Assembly: GCA_941918925.1 (NCBI GenBank) | Contig: OW799233.1 | Coordinates: forward strand, 149,202,802-149,266,801 | Direction: 5' to 3' | Length of the DNA: 64,000 nucleotides | From: Phyto melanocephala | Lineage: Eukaryota; Arthropoda; Insecta; Diptera; Rhinophoridae | Shown: in pieces, positions 11,773-23,503 of the stretch | Numbering within the stretch: the stretch's first letter is position 1 | Layout: each line of letters begins with the position of its first letter | Notes under the pieces: generated by a model | What the model was told of the DNA's origin: nothing | The model's input: the letters and a program-made list of their open reading frames with translations, nothing else | The model's database searches: none | Position numbers and translations under genes: made by a program

Positions 11773-12414
11773 AAAGGATGGTTAAATTTTAAGGGCCGAT
11801 GTTGAATGTGAATCACACCTAAACGTCACTTCATTTGAAATTTCTCAATTTCAGACAAACTCAATTTGAACAATGGGAAGATACAAAATCGAGCAACGTG
11901 TTAAAGTTATTCAGGCTTACTATAAAAATGGGCGTTCAAATCAAAATGCATTTCGTGCATTTACGAAGAAAATCATCTTCAGTGATGAGGCACATTTTTA
12001 CCTCAATGGATTCGTCAATTAGCAGAATTGCCGCATTTAGGCGATTGTCGAAAAACCATTGCACCCACAAAGAGTGACTGTTTGGTGGGGTTTATGGGCT
12101 TGCGGCATCATCGGCCGTATTTTTTTTTTAAATGAGGCCGTTCAGGCTGTTACTGTGAATAGTGCTCGCTATCGTGAGATCAGTACGAACTTTTTATAGC
12201 CCGAATTGGAAGATATGGATGTGGACATAGATCATCAATTATGCCTCAGCGTCATCGAAAATTTGGACTATTGGATGGAGGTGTGCCATTTGGCCGATAT
12301 TTCATTCCATACATAACTGAAGCATACCATAAGTAAAAAGATATGACAATAATTTCCTAAATAATTTGTGTTTTATTTAAAATCAACATAGGTCCTTAAA
12401 ATTTAACCACCCTT
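11773..12414 (+). mobile_element. Internally deleted mariner, copy A
   Basis: Ends are inverted repeats containing GGTTAAATTTTAAGG (left) and its complement CCTTAAAATTTAACC at 12393-12407. The remnant coding sequence starts with MGRYKIEQRVKVIQAYYKN at about 11873, then jumps by deletion to KIIFSDEAHFYLNGFVN (first catalytic Asp in SDEAHF) and continues as EKPLHPQRVTVWWGLWA, GIIGRIFFLNEAVQAVTVN and ELEDMDVD. Stops and deletions leave it inactive; the second and third catalytic Asp are missing. It is the same family as copy B at 13571-14114. Confidence 0.85.
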
Positions 12415-12453
12415 TAGTATGCAAACATTTATTTGACAGTGCACAAAATGAAT

Positions 12454-14255
12454 TTTTATACCCGCCACCAAAAAAATTGTGGGGGTATATTCATTTTGTC
12501 ATTCCGTTTGTAACACATCGAAATATCCATTTTGGACCCCATAAAGTACATATATTCTGAATCAGGGTTTGATTTGATGACGATCTAGCTATGTCCGTCC
12601 GTCTGTTCGTCTGTAAAAAGCACGATAGAGGTTGCACCGAAAAAGCTAGGGGGTTCAAATTTTTCCAGAATCTTTCATATAGAAAAGGTTTGTTTGATAT
12701 TGAAAATGGGCTAAATCGGAATATTAGGAAGAGAGTTATAGCTCGAAAAGCAAGAGTAGGTCGAAAAAACCGTGTCCTTCTAACATCGAATAAAATGGAA
12801 TTGTGTCCAAACGCATTAACGTAGGCTCATGAAACTTCGAATATATATTTCCTAAGTAAAAACAATATTTTTCTCTGAAAACTATTCAAATCTATGCATT
12901 AGGAGAGGAGTTATCGACCAAAATGTACGAAAATTTATACCGCACAGTGTATTTTTCGGTATATTTAAAAACAAAAACGTCATAAAAGCAACAAAATTGG
13001 ATGTACGACTCTGAAATTTAGCACACTTTGCTTTTTGTGAGACGCTTTTTTGTAACGAAAAATCAATGTGCCACGCCCACTTTTTCGCCCACCTCCCATA
13101 TAACGTTTTACCTAAAATTCATATAATTTCTCTATTAATAAAGATTTTGGAATAACAAAGGGCTATATTGAAACATCTAAGTTGTACTCATTCGCAAAAA
13201 TAACTTTGACACGCCTACTATAACGCCCACTTTTCACGTTATCTACCGTTAATGAAATTTAAAGCTCATAAAACCGCCAAAATTAGAGTTATGATGATCA
13301 AATTTGCTACGTATATCCTTCTAATCAATGTAATTGTTGTGCCAAAAAGTTTAGGTGACACGCCTACTTTAACGCCTACCTCCCATATAACGGTTTATCT
13401 TAAATTCATGTAATTTCTCTATTGACAAAGTTTTTGGGAAAATAAAGGACTATATTAAAATATCTAAGTTGTATTTATTAGCAAAAACTTTATTGACACG
13501 CCTACTTTAACGCCCACTTTCATTGAAAGACTACATTTACAAAAGCATTTTAGTAGCATATCGAAGTTATAATGGGTTGTTAAATTTTATGTTGAATTTA
13601 AATAAAACACAAATTATTTATGATATTATTATCATTTCTTTTTATAATGATAATATTTGTATGGTTCAATTATGCAAATTAACAAAATATCGGCCAAATG
13701 GCTCCCTATCCTTGGCGCCACTCCTCTGTCTGATGGTCCAAATTTTCAATGACAATGTTGATGCTTAATTGTTGGGCATGATGATGAGGCGAGGTTGACT
13801 GCTCTTCACAGATTTTCTAACATTTTATACAGACCTGTTTTGCAGAAATTTAAATATTTTTTACAATTCTCCCGATTGTGGACGAATTTGAACGATTATG
13901 TTGATCAAGAGAATTACGAACTGCACAAAATGCATTTTGATTTGAACGCCCATTTTTATAAAAAACCTGAATAACTTTAAAGCGTTGCTATTTGCGTATC
14001 TTTCCACGGATCAAATTGAGTAAGTTTGAGATTGAGAAATGTCAAATGAAATGCAGAAAACAAATTTAAAGTCTAGGTGTAGTTCACATGGGCCCTTAAA
14101 ATTTAACCACCCTCTACAAAGAAAATGATACTTATTTTATTATAAAGAGATTATTCCATAATGATTAACAAAATAATAAATACTGTGCTTTAAATGTACA
14201 CAAAATTGGTGGTGGGTATAAAAGATTCGGCACAGCCGAATATTGTGCTCTTGTT
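12454..14255. repeat. Large dispersed repeat with GTCY tract and hairpin end
   Basis: One end starts with TATACCCGCCACC, then TCATTCCGTTTGTAACACAT and GTCCGTCCGTCTG (about 12593-12607). The other end carries the hairpin ATTCGGCACAGCCGAAT (14224-14240). The middle holds two related blocks about 284 bp apart (13094 and 13378) with the phrase CTCCCATATAACG and ACGCCCACTTT. Mariner copy B is inserted at 13571-14114. Related copies in this window are at 26989-28150 (inverted) and 44050-44600. The GTCY tract and conserved core resemble mini-me/DINE-type dipteran repeats. Confidence 0.75.
13571..14114 (-). mobile_element. Internally deleted mariner, copy B, with TA duplication
   Basis: It is flanked by TA at 13569-13570 and 14115-14116. 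The related repeat at 44050-44600 shows the empty site: AGCATATCGAAGTTATA joins directly to CAAA. On the minus strand it starts with the same terminal repeat as copy A, shares GGCGTTCAAATCAAAATGCA and reads RNSLDQHNRSNSSTIGRIV in one frame. The catalytic centre is deleted. Confidence 0.85.
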
Positions 14256-15051
14256 ATATATTTTTTTATATTTTGTTCTTGAAAGTATTTTTTTTTTATT
14301 TATTATAAATAATAAACATGTTTTTAAAAACCATATGAAGTTTTTAAAGTTTTTTCCTTGTGTTCAACGATTTTCTTGACAAACTCTATATTCTTAATGG
14401 AGTCTTAAGCAATTGTTTCGATTTGTAACAAAATAATAACAATATTAATATTTCCCCTACTATTTATACCAACGATTTTTTTCTCTACATGTAACATTAT
14501 AAGAAACCCTTAAATTGTTGGCATTTAGTAACCATAATAAACGAACAAACCTCGTTAATCAGGAAATTTTGTAATCGAAATTTAAAAATTATGCCAAAAA
14601 TAAGTAAAAAAGCAAAAATTTATGTAAATATTAAAAAGTGAATTTAAAGTTTACGTGGTCCCTATAAGAGATATAGCTGAAAGGCATTTAGCAGATTACT
14701 TGAATGCCCCTATTGTAATTTAATTTAAATGGTATGGTGTTATTAACACCTCACACAATTTCAAATTTTTTACAATCAAAAGATTTAATTGAGCATTAAA
14801 ATAAAACTTTTAAAGTTCTTTTAAATTTCTTAAATGTGCTAGTAAATAAAATACATATAAATTATACATACATATTTCAATATTTACTAAGTGTCGGTAT
14901 GTATAAACTAAACTGTTGCATAAACATAACAATACAATAATCATGCTCATGTGTCAACGAATAAACATCCAACATTGGACACAAACTGTCTTACTGAGAA
15001 CATGCTTGATCGAGTTTAACACCAGTAAGCAAATGTTTGTTTATGTTGTGG
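14256..15051. other. Non-coding AT-rich stretch
   Basis: No gene or terminal repeat recognised. Confidence 0.45.
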
Positions 15052-15059
15052 GTAATTAC

Positions 15060-16590
15060 CAGCGTTGTCAACTCGGTGATTTTATCACCGTTTTTGGTGA
15101 TTTTTAACATTTCGAAAGCGGAAAAATTGTGAGTCAGTGCTTGGTGATTTTTTTTTTTAGTTTTTAGTGATTTTCTTTTTATTTCGGTGACACCAAACAC
15201 TAAAATTCAAATATATTAATTGAAAAAAATTTTTTGTAAGTGTAAATTACTACCAAAATGTAACTTATAGTACAATTACATGCAACTCGGCAAAAAAATA
15301 ATATTACACTAAAAATTTAATTATTTATAAGATGGTATTGATTGCCCAGAAAGTTTTTGTTTCAAAATGTCTAACTTTATACATATATGCATATGAGGTG
15401 AATGTGAATAAAAGAAATTCCTCTTTCTATCATCTTATAAATGATTAAACCTTAAAGCAAACTTTTAGCGTCCCACAACTTTAAACGTTTAAAAATTTTA
15501 CCAGAAAACCTTGAAATTTTGAGTAAAATTAACATGATTAATGTTAGAAATGTTTTATCACATACAAAAGAAGATATTTTACCATTACCAATGGCAAAAT
15601 ATTGAATTGATTTTTGGATTGAAGTTAAATCGTACAAAGATGCAGGTTACTTAAATCCCTTTGAAGCATTAGCTAATATTGCCGTTAAACTTTTGTCGCT
15701 CCCATGAATGTGTTTAAATCTAAAATACGCAACCGAATGTCTTTAAATTCAGTTAATGCCTTCACACTTCACTTCACATTAAAAATAGGCTTAAACGGGA
15801 AAATTCCTGTTGCGAAACCTACCAAATAGCTGATGAAGTAAATATTCTGATTAATAGCAATGATATTTATAAAGCATTACAATTTGAAATTAAGACTGTG
15901 TTGTGGCCAGATGATAGTGATAATAATGAAGAAATAATTGACTTTATCATTGATATTTGATATTATTTACACAGAGAAAAGCTTAAATCCGAATCAAATT
16001 ATTAAACTGCAAGTTTATTAAAATTTTTCATAATTTTTAGTTAGAAATATTTCTATTTAATTACTCTAATATGTAATATAAAAATATTTAAATATTAAAT
16101 AATAGTTGTACTTATTTGGTGAATAATTTCTTTAATATTTTGTACAACAAATTCACATATGTTTATAAAACGTCGTATAAATGCATCAGGTATGGAAAAA
16201 TTAATCCTGTCGTAATTTTTTCTCAATGTTGAAATAAATTTCTTACAATGATGCATCACTCCTGAGATATATTGTGAATTGATAATTACTATAATAATTT
16301 TTCCAATGTTTTTGTTTATTTTTATTTTCATATAAATATATGTATCTATGTAAATCTCTACTGACTGACTAAAAGATATTCGTTGTTTGATTTTTGTAAA
16401 TTTTTTTGTTATTTATTCTGATATACCTTTAAAAATGTCTTATTTTTAAAGAAATTTATAAAAATGTATAATTTTATTAAATAAATAAAAAAATAATTTA
16501 CAAATTATAAATTTAGTGCTTTTTTTTTGAGAATGACGCGTTTTTTCCTGGATTATGGTGCTTTTTGAAATTTTAAAGTTGACAACGCTG
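15060..16590 (+). mobile_element. hAT-family element remnant with 8-bp TSD
   Basis: The ends are inverted: CAGCGTTGTCAACT at 15060 and its complement ending in GACAACGCTG at 16590. Both sides carry the identical 8-mer GTAATTAC (15052-15059, 16591-16598), the target duplication size of hAT elements. Inside, plus-strand frames give YKDAGYLNPFEALANIAVK and LLSLP (about 15630-15705), then KSKIRNRMSLNSVNAF, the remains of the hAT C-terminal dimerisation region (usually LPHSNADVERVFS...KTKLRNRM). The rest of the transposase is deleted. Confidence 0.88.
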
Positions 16591-16598
16591 GTAATTAC

Positions 16599-18340
16599 AA
16601 TGAATTCTTTTTTAGTATTTAATGAAATTATAAGAGTGCTCATTTACACAACGCATTGTTTGAGTCAAAGAACCAGTTAAAATACGTATTGTTAGTTTTT
16701 ATATTATTAGAAGTGAACACTGTTGCCTTGGACTTTTTTTAGATGACATTTAAAATATTTCGGCTTCAGCTTTGACCTCTCGTGAGCTGGACTATTTTGA
16801 AAAAGGGTATATTTTTGCATGTTTTGTTAATTTGAGAACCTGTTTCCTACCAACATATACAATATGGGTATCATAAGAAAGGTTCTTAAGGCACGACCAA
16901 CTGTATATACAATTTGTCCAAGGACGATACATGTCCTATTTTTAAGGATATTCTGTAAAAAAGAACGGTTTTTGAATTTTTTGTTCGGGGTTGTTTGTAA
17001 TAAAAATGCCAAATTAACATATTTTAATCTTTAGTCGATTTAATTAAATACGGGTCTCAGCTTTTTTTGAATTTCGTGCTAGTTCGCGTTTTACAAAAAT
17101 GCAATGGGGTGGTAACCCTTCGTTTTAAATAGGGCAATATGGGTATAAATTTTTTTCTTTTGCCAAGTACATCATCTTTGTATGTAAATAATTTAAATTT
17201 TGGCAAATTAGATGAATTTTACATGGTGCTCTGAAATATATATGTACATATGAACGATATTTGGAACTGATGAACTTAAATTTACAATTTTGTTTTTATG
17301 CATGAAATTTTTCATACAGTATACTTTAATTTTATAATCTTAATCTTTGCATTAACATGTTTTAACGTTTAATCGGGAAAATGGTTTTCCTAATAAGTGC
17401 TCTGAGCGGAAACCCAAATTTTGTGTTCGAACTTTGTTTGAATACAGTGAACTTTATGTAATGCATGAATGGGCCAAGTCACGTTCAACCAAGAGTTTGT
17501 TGTCCAGCCATAGCACCAGTTCGTGTTGACCAAAAAGGCTAAATTCCATACTAAAAAAGGCTAAAAATTTCAAAGGAGATTTTTATTTTGTTTATTTAAA
17601 AACAATCAGTTTTTAGTTAAAAGCCCGTACATTTTTTTTTTCATTCAATCAGAAAATTTTGACAACAAGTGACTTTTGTTTATTTAAAAAGTATTTCATT
17701 AAATTTTTGAAAATGAAAAATCAGTTAAAATACAAAGGAAAGTTGTAATATTTAGCCAAAGTTTTAAATGCCATTTTGGAGGAAAGTGTAAGACTCTTGT
17801 GCAAAAAAAAAAAAAAAAAACAATTGAAATATGATTATGAATTTTATTTCCTGAGTTAATATTATAGCTTTTGACTCTATGCAATTTTTAATGAGGAACA
17901 ATTAAATTAATTTTTGCAGATGCTCACTAATGATTTATTGTAGAAATTAAACTACGTACTGCTATAAACAGACTCCTGTTGCTAAATTTTCATATTAATC
18001 GGTTTGAAAAGCAAAGGATTTGTGTCAGCAATGCATCAAGTTACGTTAAGACGGTTTATGTTTTTGCATTCGCTTATCCATTCTTCAAATTTTTGATTAC
18101 TAGTCTGAAATTTGAAAATTTTTTGGGATATTTTTTATTTATTTTGAAAGTTTTGCTGCTTACGACTTTTATACGAAAATCCGGTAAATCCAAAAAATAG
18201 ATATGCGGTAAACACAAACAGTTATTCTTTAAACACGTACCGGAATCATACTCGAAATTTAAAAAATTAAAAAAAAATTTTGCAGTTACTGCTTTAAAAG
18301 GTTTAAAAATGTAATTAAGAAGCAAAACAAAAAGACTTAA
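16599..18340. other. Non-coding AT-rich stretch
   Basis: No supported gene. Around 17540-17570 a short motif GGCTAAA recurs; the same motif is seen at 19550-19590 beyond the inserted repeats, so both may belong to one older element. Confidence 0.4.
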
Positions 18341-19118
18341 AAACAAGTAAGAGTGCTATATTCGGCGGTGCCGAATCTTATACACCCTTCACAACGTGTA
18401 GTCATGCAATAACAGTAGTTTGTGTCACCATTCATCCCATATGAAATACGTACATACATATATAAAAACATCCCATTGTAAAATTATAAATTTACGTATG
18501 TATGTATGTTAAAAAAAAAAAAAATAAAAAAAAATAATTTAAAAAAAATTAAAAAAAAAAATTTAAAAAAAAAAATTAAAAAAAAAATTATTATATATAT
18601 AATATATATAAAACAAAAAACAAATAAAAAAAAATTTAAAAAAAATAATAAAAATATAAATAATATATTAAATAAAAAATAAAATAAAAAAAATAAAACA
18701 AAAAAAATAAAAAAAAATTAAAAAAAAAAATTTTTTGGCTCAGCTGGGATTTGATGCCACGTTTTCTCTAACCAGTATACATGTTTGTATTTATGTATGT
18801 TGTTGTTGTAATGTTATTTTTGTGAAAAAAAAATCGAGGTGGTCGTGGGTTTTTGCTCATATCTCAGTTGTTTATGTACCGATGTTCCTGATTTTCAATA
18901 CCGATCTACTCCCGAATATTTCTGATATTTTAATACCTCACCCGGGTCCAACCTATGTCGGGGGGCTTCAAAAAGTTGATTTCAACATACACACGGACAG
19001 ACGGACAGACTGACAGAGCTTAATCGACTCCCCTATTTATAAGCTTTCAGAAAATATATACTTTATGGGGTCGGAAATGAAAATTGTAGAAATTTCACAC
19101 GGAATGACAAACCTATGC
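18341..19118 (+). repeat. Mini-me-like repeat, copy 1
   Basis: It opens with the hairpin ATTCGGCGGTGCCGAAT (18359-18375) and TATACACCCTTCAC. A roughly 210-bp tract of A runs with scattered T follows (18510-18730), then GGCTCAGCTGGGATTTGATG, a conserved middle, the GTCY-type tract GGACAGACGGACAGACTGAC (18994-19013) and a core ending in CACGGAATGACAAACCTAT. The far terminal hairpin is missing. The long frames here are by-products of the repeat and also appear in copy 3. Confidence 0.8.
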
Positions 19119-19168
19119 TCGATTTACCATGAAACCTGTATGTTTGCAGCGATTTTTGGCATACATAT

Positions 19169-19414
19169 CGGCCCCTGTGCGCGAAATTATCGTATGTTAC
19201 GTTTTTTTAGAAGTCGACTTTTTTATGCAAATTGGTTCTACATCTATTAATCCTGATAAAATATCATAGCAATAACTGTTTTAGTTATGGAGATAACACT
19301 GTGTACACTTTATCGTATGTAGCAGTGTAATTTACGTTTTTATTTATTTAATAAAAACGCTCTCCTGTAAAATTTTGTTTTTGTAACATACGATAATTTC
19401 GCGTACAGGGGTCG
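19169..19414. mobile_element. MITE with about 35-bp inverted ends
   Basis: The left end CGGCCCCTGTGCGCGAAATT and the right end, ending CAGGGGTCG, are complementary over about 35 bp (the match continues through ATCGTATGTTAC). ATAT lies on both sides. The non-coding interior is about 175 bp. Confidence 0.85.
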
Positions 19415-19881
19415 ATATTTAAACGCAATTGAATTTAAATATTTTTAAGGAGAAGTTTTAAAATATCTATAAAATGGCTTAAAAAGTCTAAAATATTACA
19501 AGAAATACTAATTTTATTCCGGCTAAGCAATTTAAAAAAATGCTATATTTAGCCTGAAAAGGGCTAAATTGGCAATTAAGCGGGCTATAGGTGTGCATAT
19601 AAATATTTAAAATTAGTATGCTTTTATGTATTTTCTAAATAGAAATTTCCAAATGATAAGATAGATCCCTTAATTCCTCTTATTTGTTAGAAGCTTAAAA
19701 TTAAAATTAGCCTTTTGTTTTTGTTCACAATACTGGATCAGACTAAGATAGCAGACCATTAAAAACGTATTAATTTTGTGACCCTGGAGTTGAATAATTA
19801 AATGTGTCTCAAACCCCCATTTCCTATGTCAGTTCTCCTAGTGCTAAAATATGTATTTGATTAAATATCCACCAACAATTT

Positions 19882-20602
19882 TTATACCCTTCACCTGTGG
19901 TGCACAAGGGTATAAATAGCTTTGTCATTCCGTTTGTAATTTCTACAATTTTCATTTCCGACCCCTAAAGTATATATTTTCTGAAAGCTTATGAATAGAG
20001 GAGTCGATTAAGCCCTGACCGTCTGTCCGTCTGCCCGTCTGTCCGTGTGTTGGTTGAAATCAACTTTTAGAAGCAACTATATGTTCCTCAGATCTGTATG
20101 TGGTATCAATCTCTTGGAAATATCCAGGAATGAATCGCTATTGAAATTCAGCACAATCGCCCCATAACTTTCTGAGATATGAGCAAAAAACCACGACCCC
20201 CTCTTTTTTTTTCACAATTACATTACATACATACATAGATACATGTAAAAAACATACCAAACAAAAAAAATTACAAAAAAAAAAATATTAAAAATAAGAA
20301 AAAAATAATAAAAAAAACTACAAAAAAAAATTTTAAAAAAAATTTAAAAAAATTTTTTAAAAAAAATTAAAAAAAAAAATAAAAAAAATAAAAAAAAAAA
20401 ATAAAATATAAATAATATATTAAATTAAATAAAATTTTTTTGGCTCAGATGGGATTCGATGCCACATTTATTCTAACGTGTACGTATGCACGTATTTTAT
20501 ATGGGATGAATGGTGATACAAACAATTGTTATTGCATGACTACACGTTGTGAAGGGTATATAAGATTCGGCACGGCCGAATATAGCACTGTTACTTGTTT
20601 TT
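19882..20602 (-). repeat. Mini-me-like repeat, copy 2, inverted and complete
   Basis: Same family as 18341-19118 in opposite orientation. It starts with the end hairpin TATACCCTTCACCTGTGGTG...AAGGGTATA, contains GTCTGTCCGTCTGCCCGTCT (about 20023-20042), an A/T tract (20240-20430), and ends with GAAGGGTATA and the hairpin ATTCGGCACGGCCGAAT (20563-20579). Confidence 0.85.
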
Positions 20603-20995
20603 TTTAATTTAGTAAGCAGAGCTTTTTATTATCTAATAAGCGTATTGCATATATGGAAATGGTAAAATTGTTAGCATACGAAAGCGCTCTTGAAAGCATT
20701 AAGTATGAGACCTAAAGACCTCCTTTTGGAAATGAAGTTTTTTGGTACTGTATGCGTCAATTCATTTGTTTCGATTAGTTTAGTTTGTAGAAATTAATTT
20801 GATAGAAATTCATGCGGTTAAGTTGTTGTGACAAACAATTTTTTCCACAGACACTTAAACCGACAAACGTATATATCACAATTGTCTTTAAACACAAGTA
20901 CATACATACATAGCTAGAACCAATAATATATTTTGTTTTGTGAATTTTTTGTTATTATACAAATATTTCTCAGTGTTACACACGAAATGACATAC

Positions 20996-21070
20996 AGTGC
21001 GAACTCGATTTGTGCAACCATCGATTGTTGCAACATCCCGATTAGGGCAACAGGTAATTTCTGTACAATA
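20996..21070 (+). mobile_element. Solo pogo/Tigger-like end
   Basis: CAGTGCGAACTCGATTTGTG followed by repeats of TTGTGCAAC and TTGCAAC is like the ends of the Tigger element at 59193-61603 (CAG..., CTCGATTCTTGCA). No matching opposite end was found. Confidence 0.4.
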
Positions 21071-21176
21071 CAGGGGCTAAAAGTACAAATTTTATTCAAA
21101 GCAATTTTCTATATGAGTTTAATTATTAAGAAATGTATTTTTAATAATTGCTTAAGATTTCATCAAAGAACATATG

Positions 21177-21364
21177 CAAGGCATATTAATTCATCAGGTA
21201 GTTGAAGTTCGGAGAGAATTTTTTTGTTTATATTTTTTATATATAAAGTTTGACAGAGATATTTGTTTTTTATCTAAAGACTTTGACAGCTAAAATTTAA
21301 AATAAGTGAAGAAAAAAATAATCAGCTGACGAAGCAAGACTACCTAATGAATAAATGTGCCTTG
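21177..21364. mobile_element. hAT-type MITE, copy 1
   Basis: Ends CAAGGCATATTAATTCATCA and complementary TGAATAAATGTGCCTTG. Flanking 8-mers AACATATG (21169-21176) and AACATATT (21365-21372) differ at one base. The same family in opposite orientation is at 38715-38922. Confidence 0.85.
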
Positions 21365-21587
21365 AACATATTCTAAAAGCGTTTTTTTTTTGTTTATTTT
21401 AATCTTTATACTTTCTCTATACTTTAACGCAGGAGCAGTGCTTAAAAAATACTTGTTACAGAAAACTTCTTTTACGCCAGTGTAAAACAAAAAAAATTTT
21501 TGTTTGTTTTTCTAACTCTTTTGTACGATGTGATTAAGGTTTTATAAAAGGAAAGTAAAGATATTTATAAAGTTAACAACATTTAAA

Positions 21588-22200
21588 CAAGTAAGAATGC
21601 TATATTCAGTCGTGCCGAAACTGAAAATACTCTTCACCATCATGTACAGAGATATAAAAAGTGAACACATTGTGGTTTAGTTTTGATTTCGGATTTCATG
21701 TTTTACGCCATTTTCTTAAATATTTTCGACGCCATCTTTAAGTTTAAGTTCTTACATAGTTAGTTGTATTCTACTACTTAAGCACTTTCATTTGATGGGG
21801 TTGAAATAAGTTATCAGCAATTTTGTTTAGGATGTCATCTTGGATTTTACAATTTTTCATAGTTTACTGTATTCTACTGGTCAAGCTTTTTTATATGATG
21901 CAAATTTAATCGGAGTTAAAGGAAACAAAGCCGTTGTAACAATATTCGACCCAATTAATTGCAAACTTATTTCAGACGCCATTTTGGATTTTAACTTTTT
22001 CAAAGCTAACTGTATTTTTCTGGTCAAGCCAATATTGAAGGGCTTGAAATGGGTACATTTTTAATTACAAGATTTGACCCATATATTTATAAATGCATTG
22101 TACGCCATTTTGTATAGCGGCCATCTTAGATATTAAGTTTTATAGAGCTTTGTATTCTGCTAGTGAAGCACTTTCTTCTGATATCCATATCGCTCCATAA
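21588..22200 (+). repeat. Dispersed repeat fragment related to 50163-51267
   Basis: It begins CAAGTAAGAATGCTATATTC with a degraded ATTCAGTCGTGCCGAA hairpin and ACTCTTCACCATCATGTACA. It contains phrases such as GCCATCTTAGAT and GACTAGTAGAATACAGTTAAC-like sequence, also present in inverse at 50880-51240. Frames inside are not recognisable proteins. Confidence 0.6.
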
Positions 22201-22643
22201 GCCTTTTTCAAAATAAACGTCATCCAAAATAAAGGAATCTTTATTCGAAACAAACGTACAGTTACGTCTAGACGAGCCATCGATTTGTTCAAAATTGTTC
22301 ATGTTCTTTGATGTGTAGAAAACGAATAAGTTGTATTTTGTTGATATTTTTATGTGTCGTCTCTTTCTTTCATATTCAAAATTCCTTTTAATATCAGACA
22401 TCGTTGTTCTAACCAATTTTCTGACATCGCAGTTTGAACAAGAACAAAACATCGACAACAGTGGTTCACACCAGGCAAATTCATGTGTTCACAAAAAATT
22501 GTTACTAATGAAAAAAATCCCTACAAATTTTAAAAATGGTATTTTATTTAATTCAAAAAATGTTTAAATGCATTCGAGTAAAGTCTTGTTTTTTTTTTAC
22601 TAAAGTTTCGTTTATTTTGAAAAAGGATTATTTTAATTTGAAC

Positions 22644-23503
22644 AAGTAAGAGCGCTATATTCGGCCATGCCGAATCTTATATACCCTTCACAACGTGTAG
22701 TCATGCAATAACAGTAGTTTGTATCACCATTCATCTCATATGAAATACGTACATACATATAAAAAATATACATATATAAAAAACATCCCATTGTAAAATT
22801 ATAAATTTACGTATGTATGTTAAAAAAAAAATTAAAAAAAAAAATTTTAAAAAAATATTTAAAAAAAAATTTAAAAAAAAAATTTAAAAAAAAAAATTTT
22901 TAAAAAAAAAAATTAAAATATATATAATTAATGTAAAACAAAAAAAAAATAAAAAAAAAATTAAAAAAAAAAATTAAAAAAAAAATAATAAAAATATAAA
23001 TAATATATTAAATAAAAAATAAAAAAAAATTTAAAAAAAATTTAAAAAAAAATTTTTAATACATAAAAAAAATTTTTTTTGGCTCAGCTGGGATTCGATG
23101 CCACGTTTTCTCTAACCAGTATACACGTTTCTATGTACGTATGTTGTTGTTGTAATGTTGTTTTTGTGAAAAAAAAATCGAGGTGGTCGTGGGTTTTTAC
23201 TCATATCTCAGTTGTTTATGTACCGATGTTTCTGATTTTCAATAGCGATCTACTCCCGAATATTTCTGATATTTTAATACCTCACCCGGGTCCAAGCGAT
23301 GTCGGGGGGCTTCAAAAAGTTGATTTCAACATACACACGGACAGACGGTCAGACGGACAGACTGACAGAGCTTAATCGACTTCCCTATTCATAAGCTTTC
23401 AGAAAATATATACTTTATGGGGTCGGAAATGAAAATTGTAGAAATTTCACACGGAATGACAAACCTATATATACCCTTTTTCACTGTGTGAAGGGTATAA
23501 AAA
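22644..23503 (+). repeat. Mini-me-like repeat, copy 3, complete
   Basis: Opens CAAGTAAGAGCGCTATATTC with the hairpin ATTCGGCCATGCCGAAT. A/T-only tract at 22820-23075, then the same GGCTCAGCTGGGATTCGATG middle as copy 1, a GGACAGACGGTCAGACGGAC tract (23339-23358), and a terminal hairpin TATACCCTTTTTCACTGTGT...GAAGGGTATA. Confidence 0.85.

Noticed and set aside
18735..19013. 92-codon frame almost repeated at 23079-23375
   Set aside because: Both lie at the same place in copies of a dispersed repeat; similarity reflects the repeat and not a protein family.
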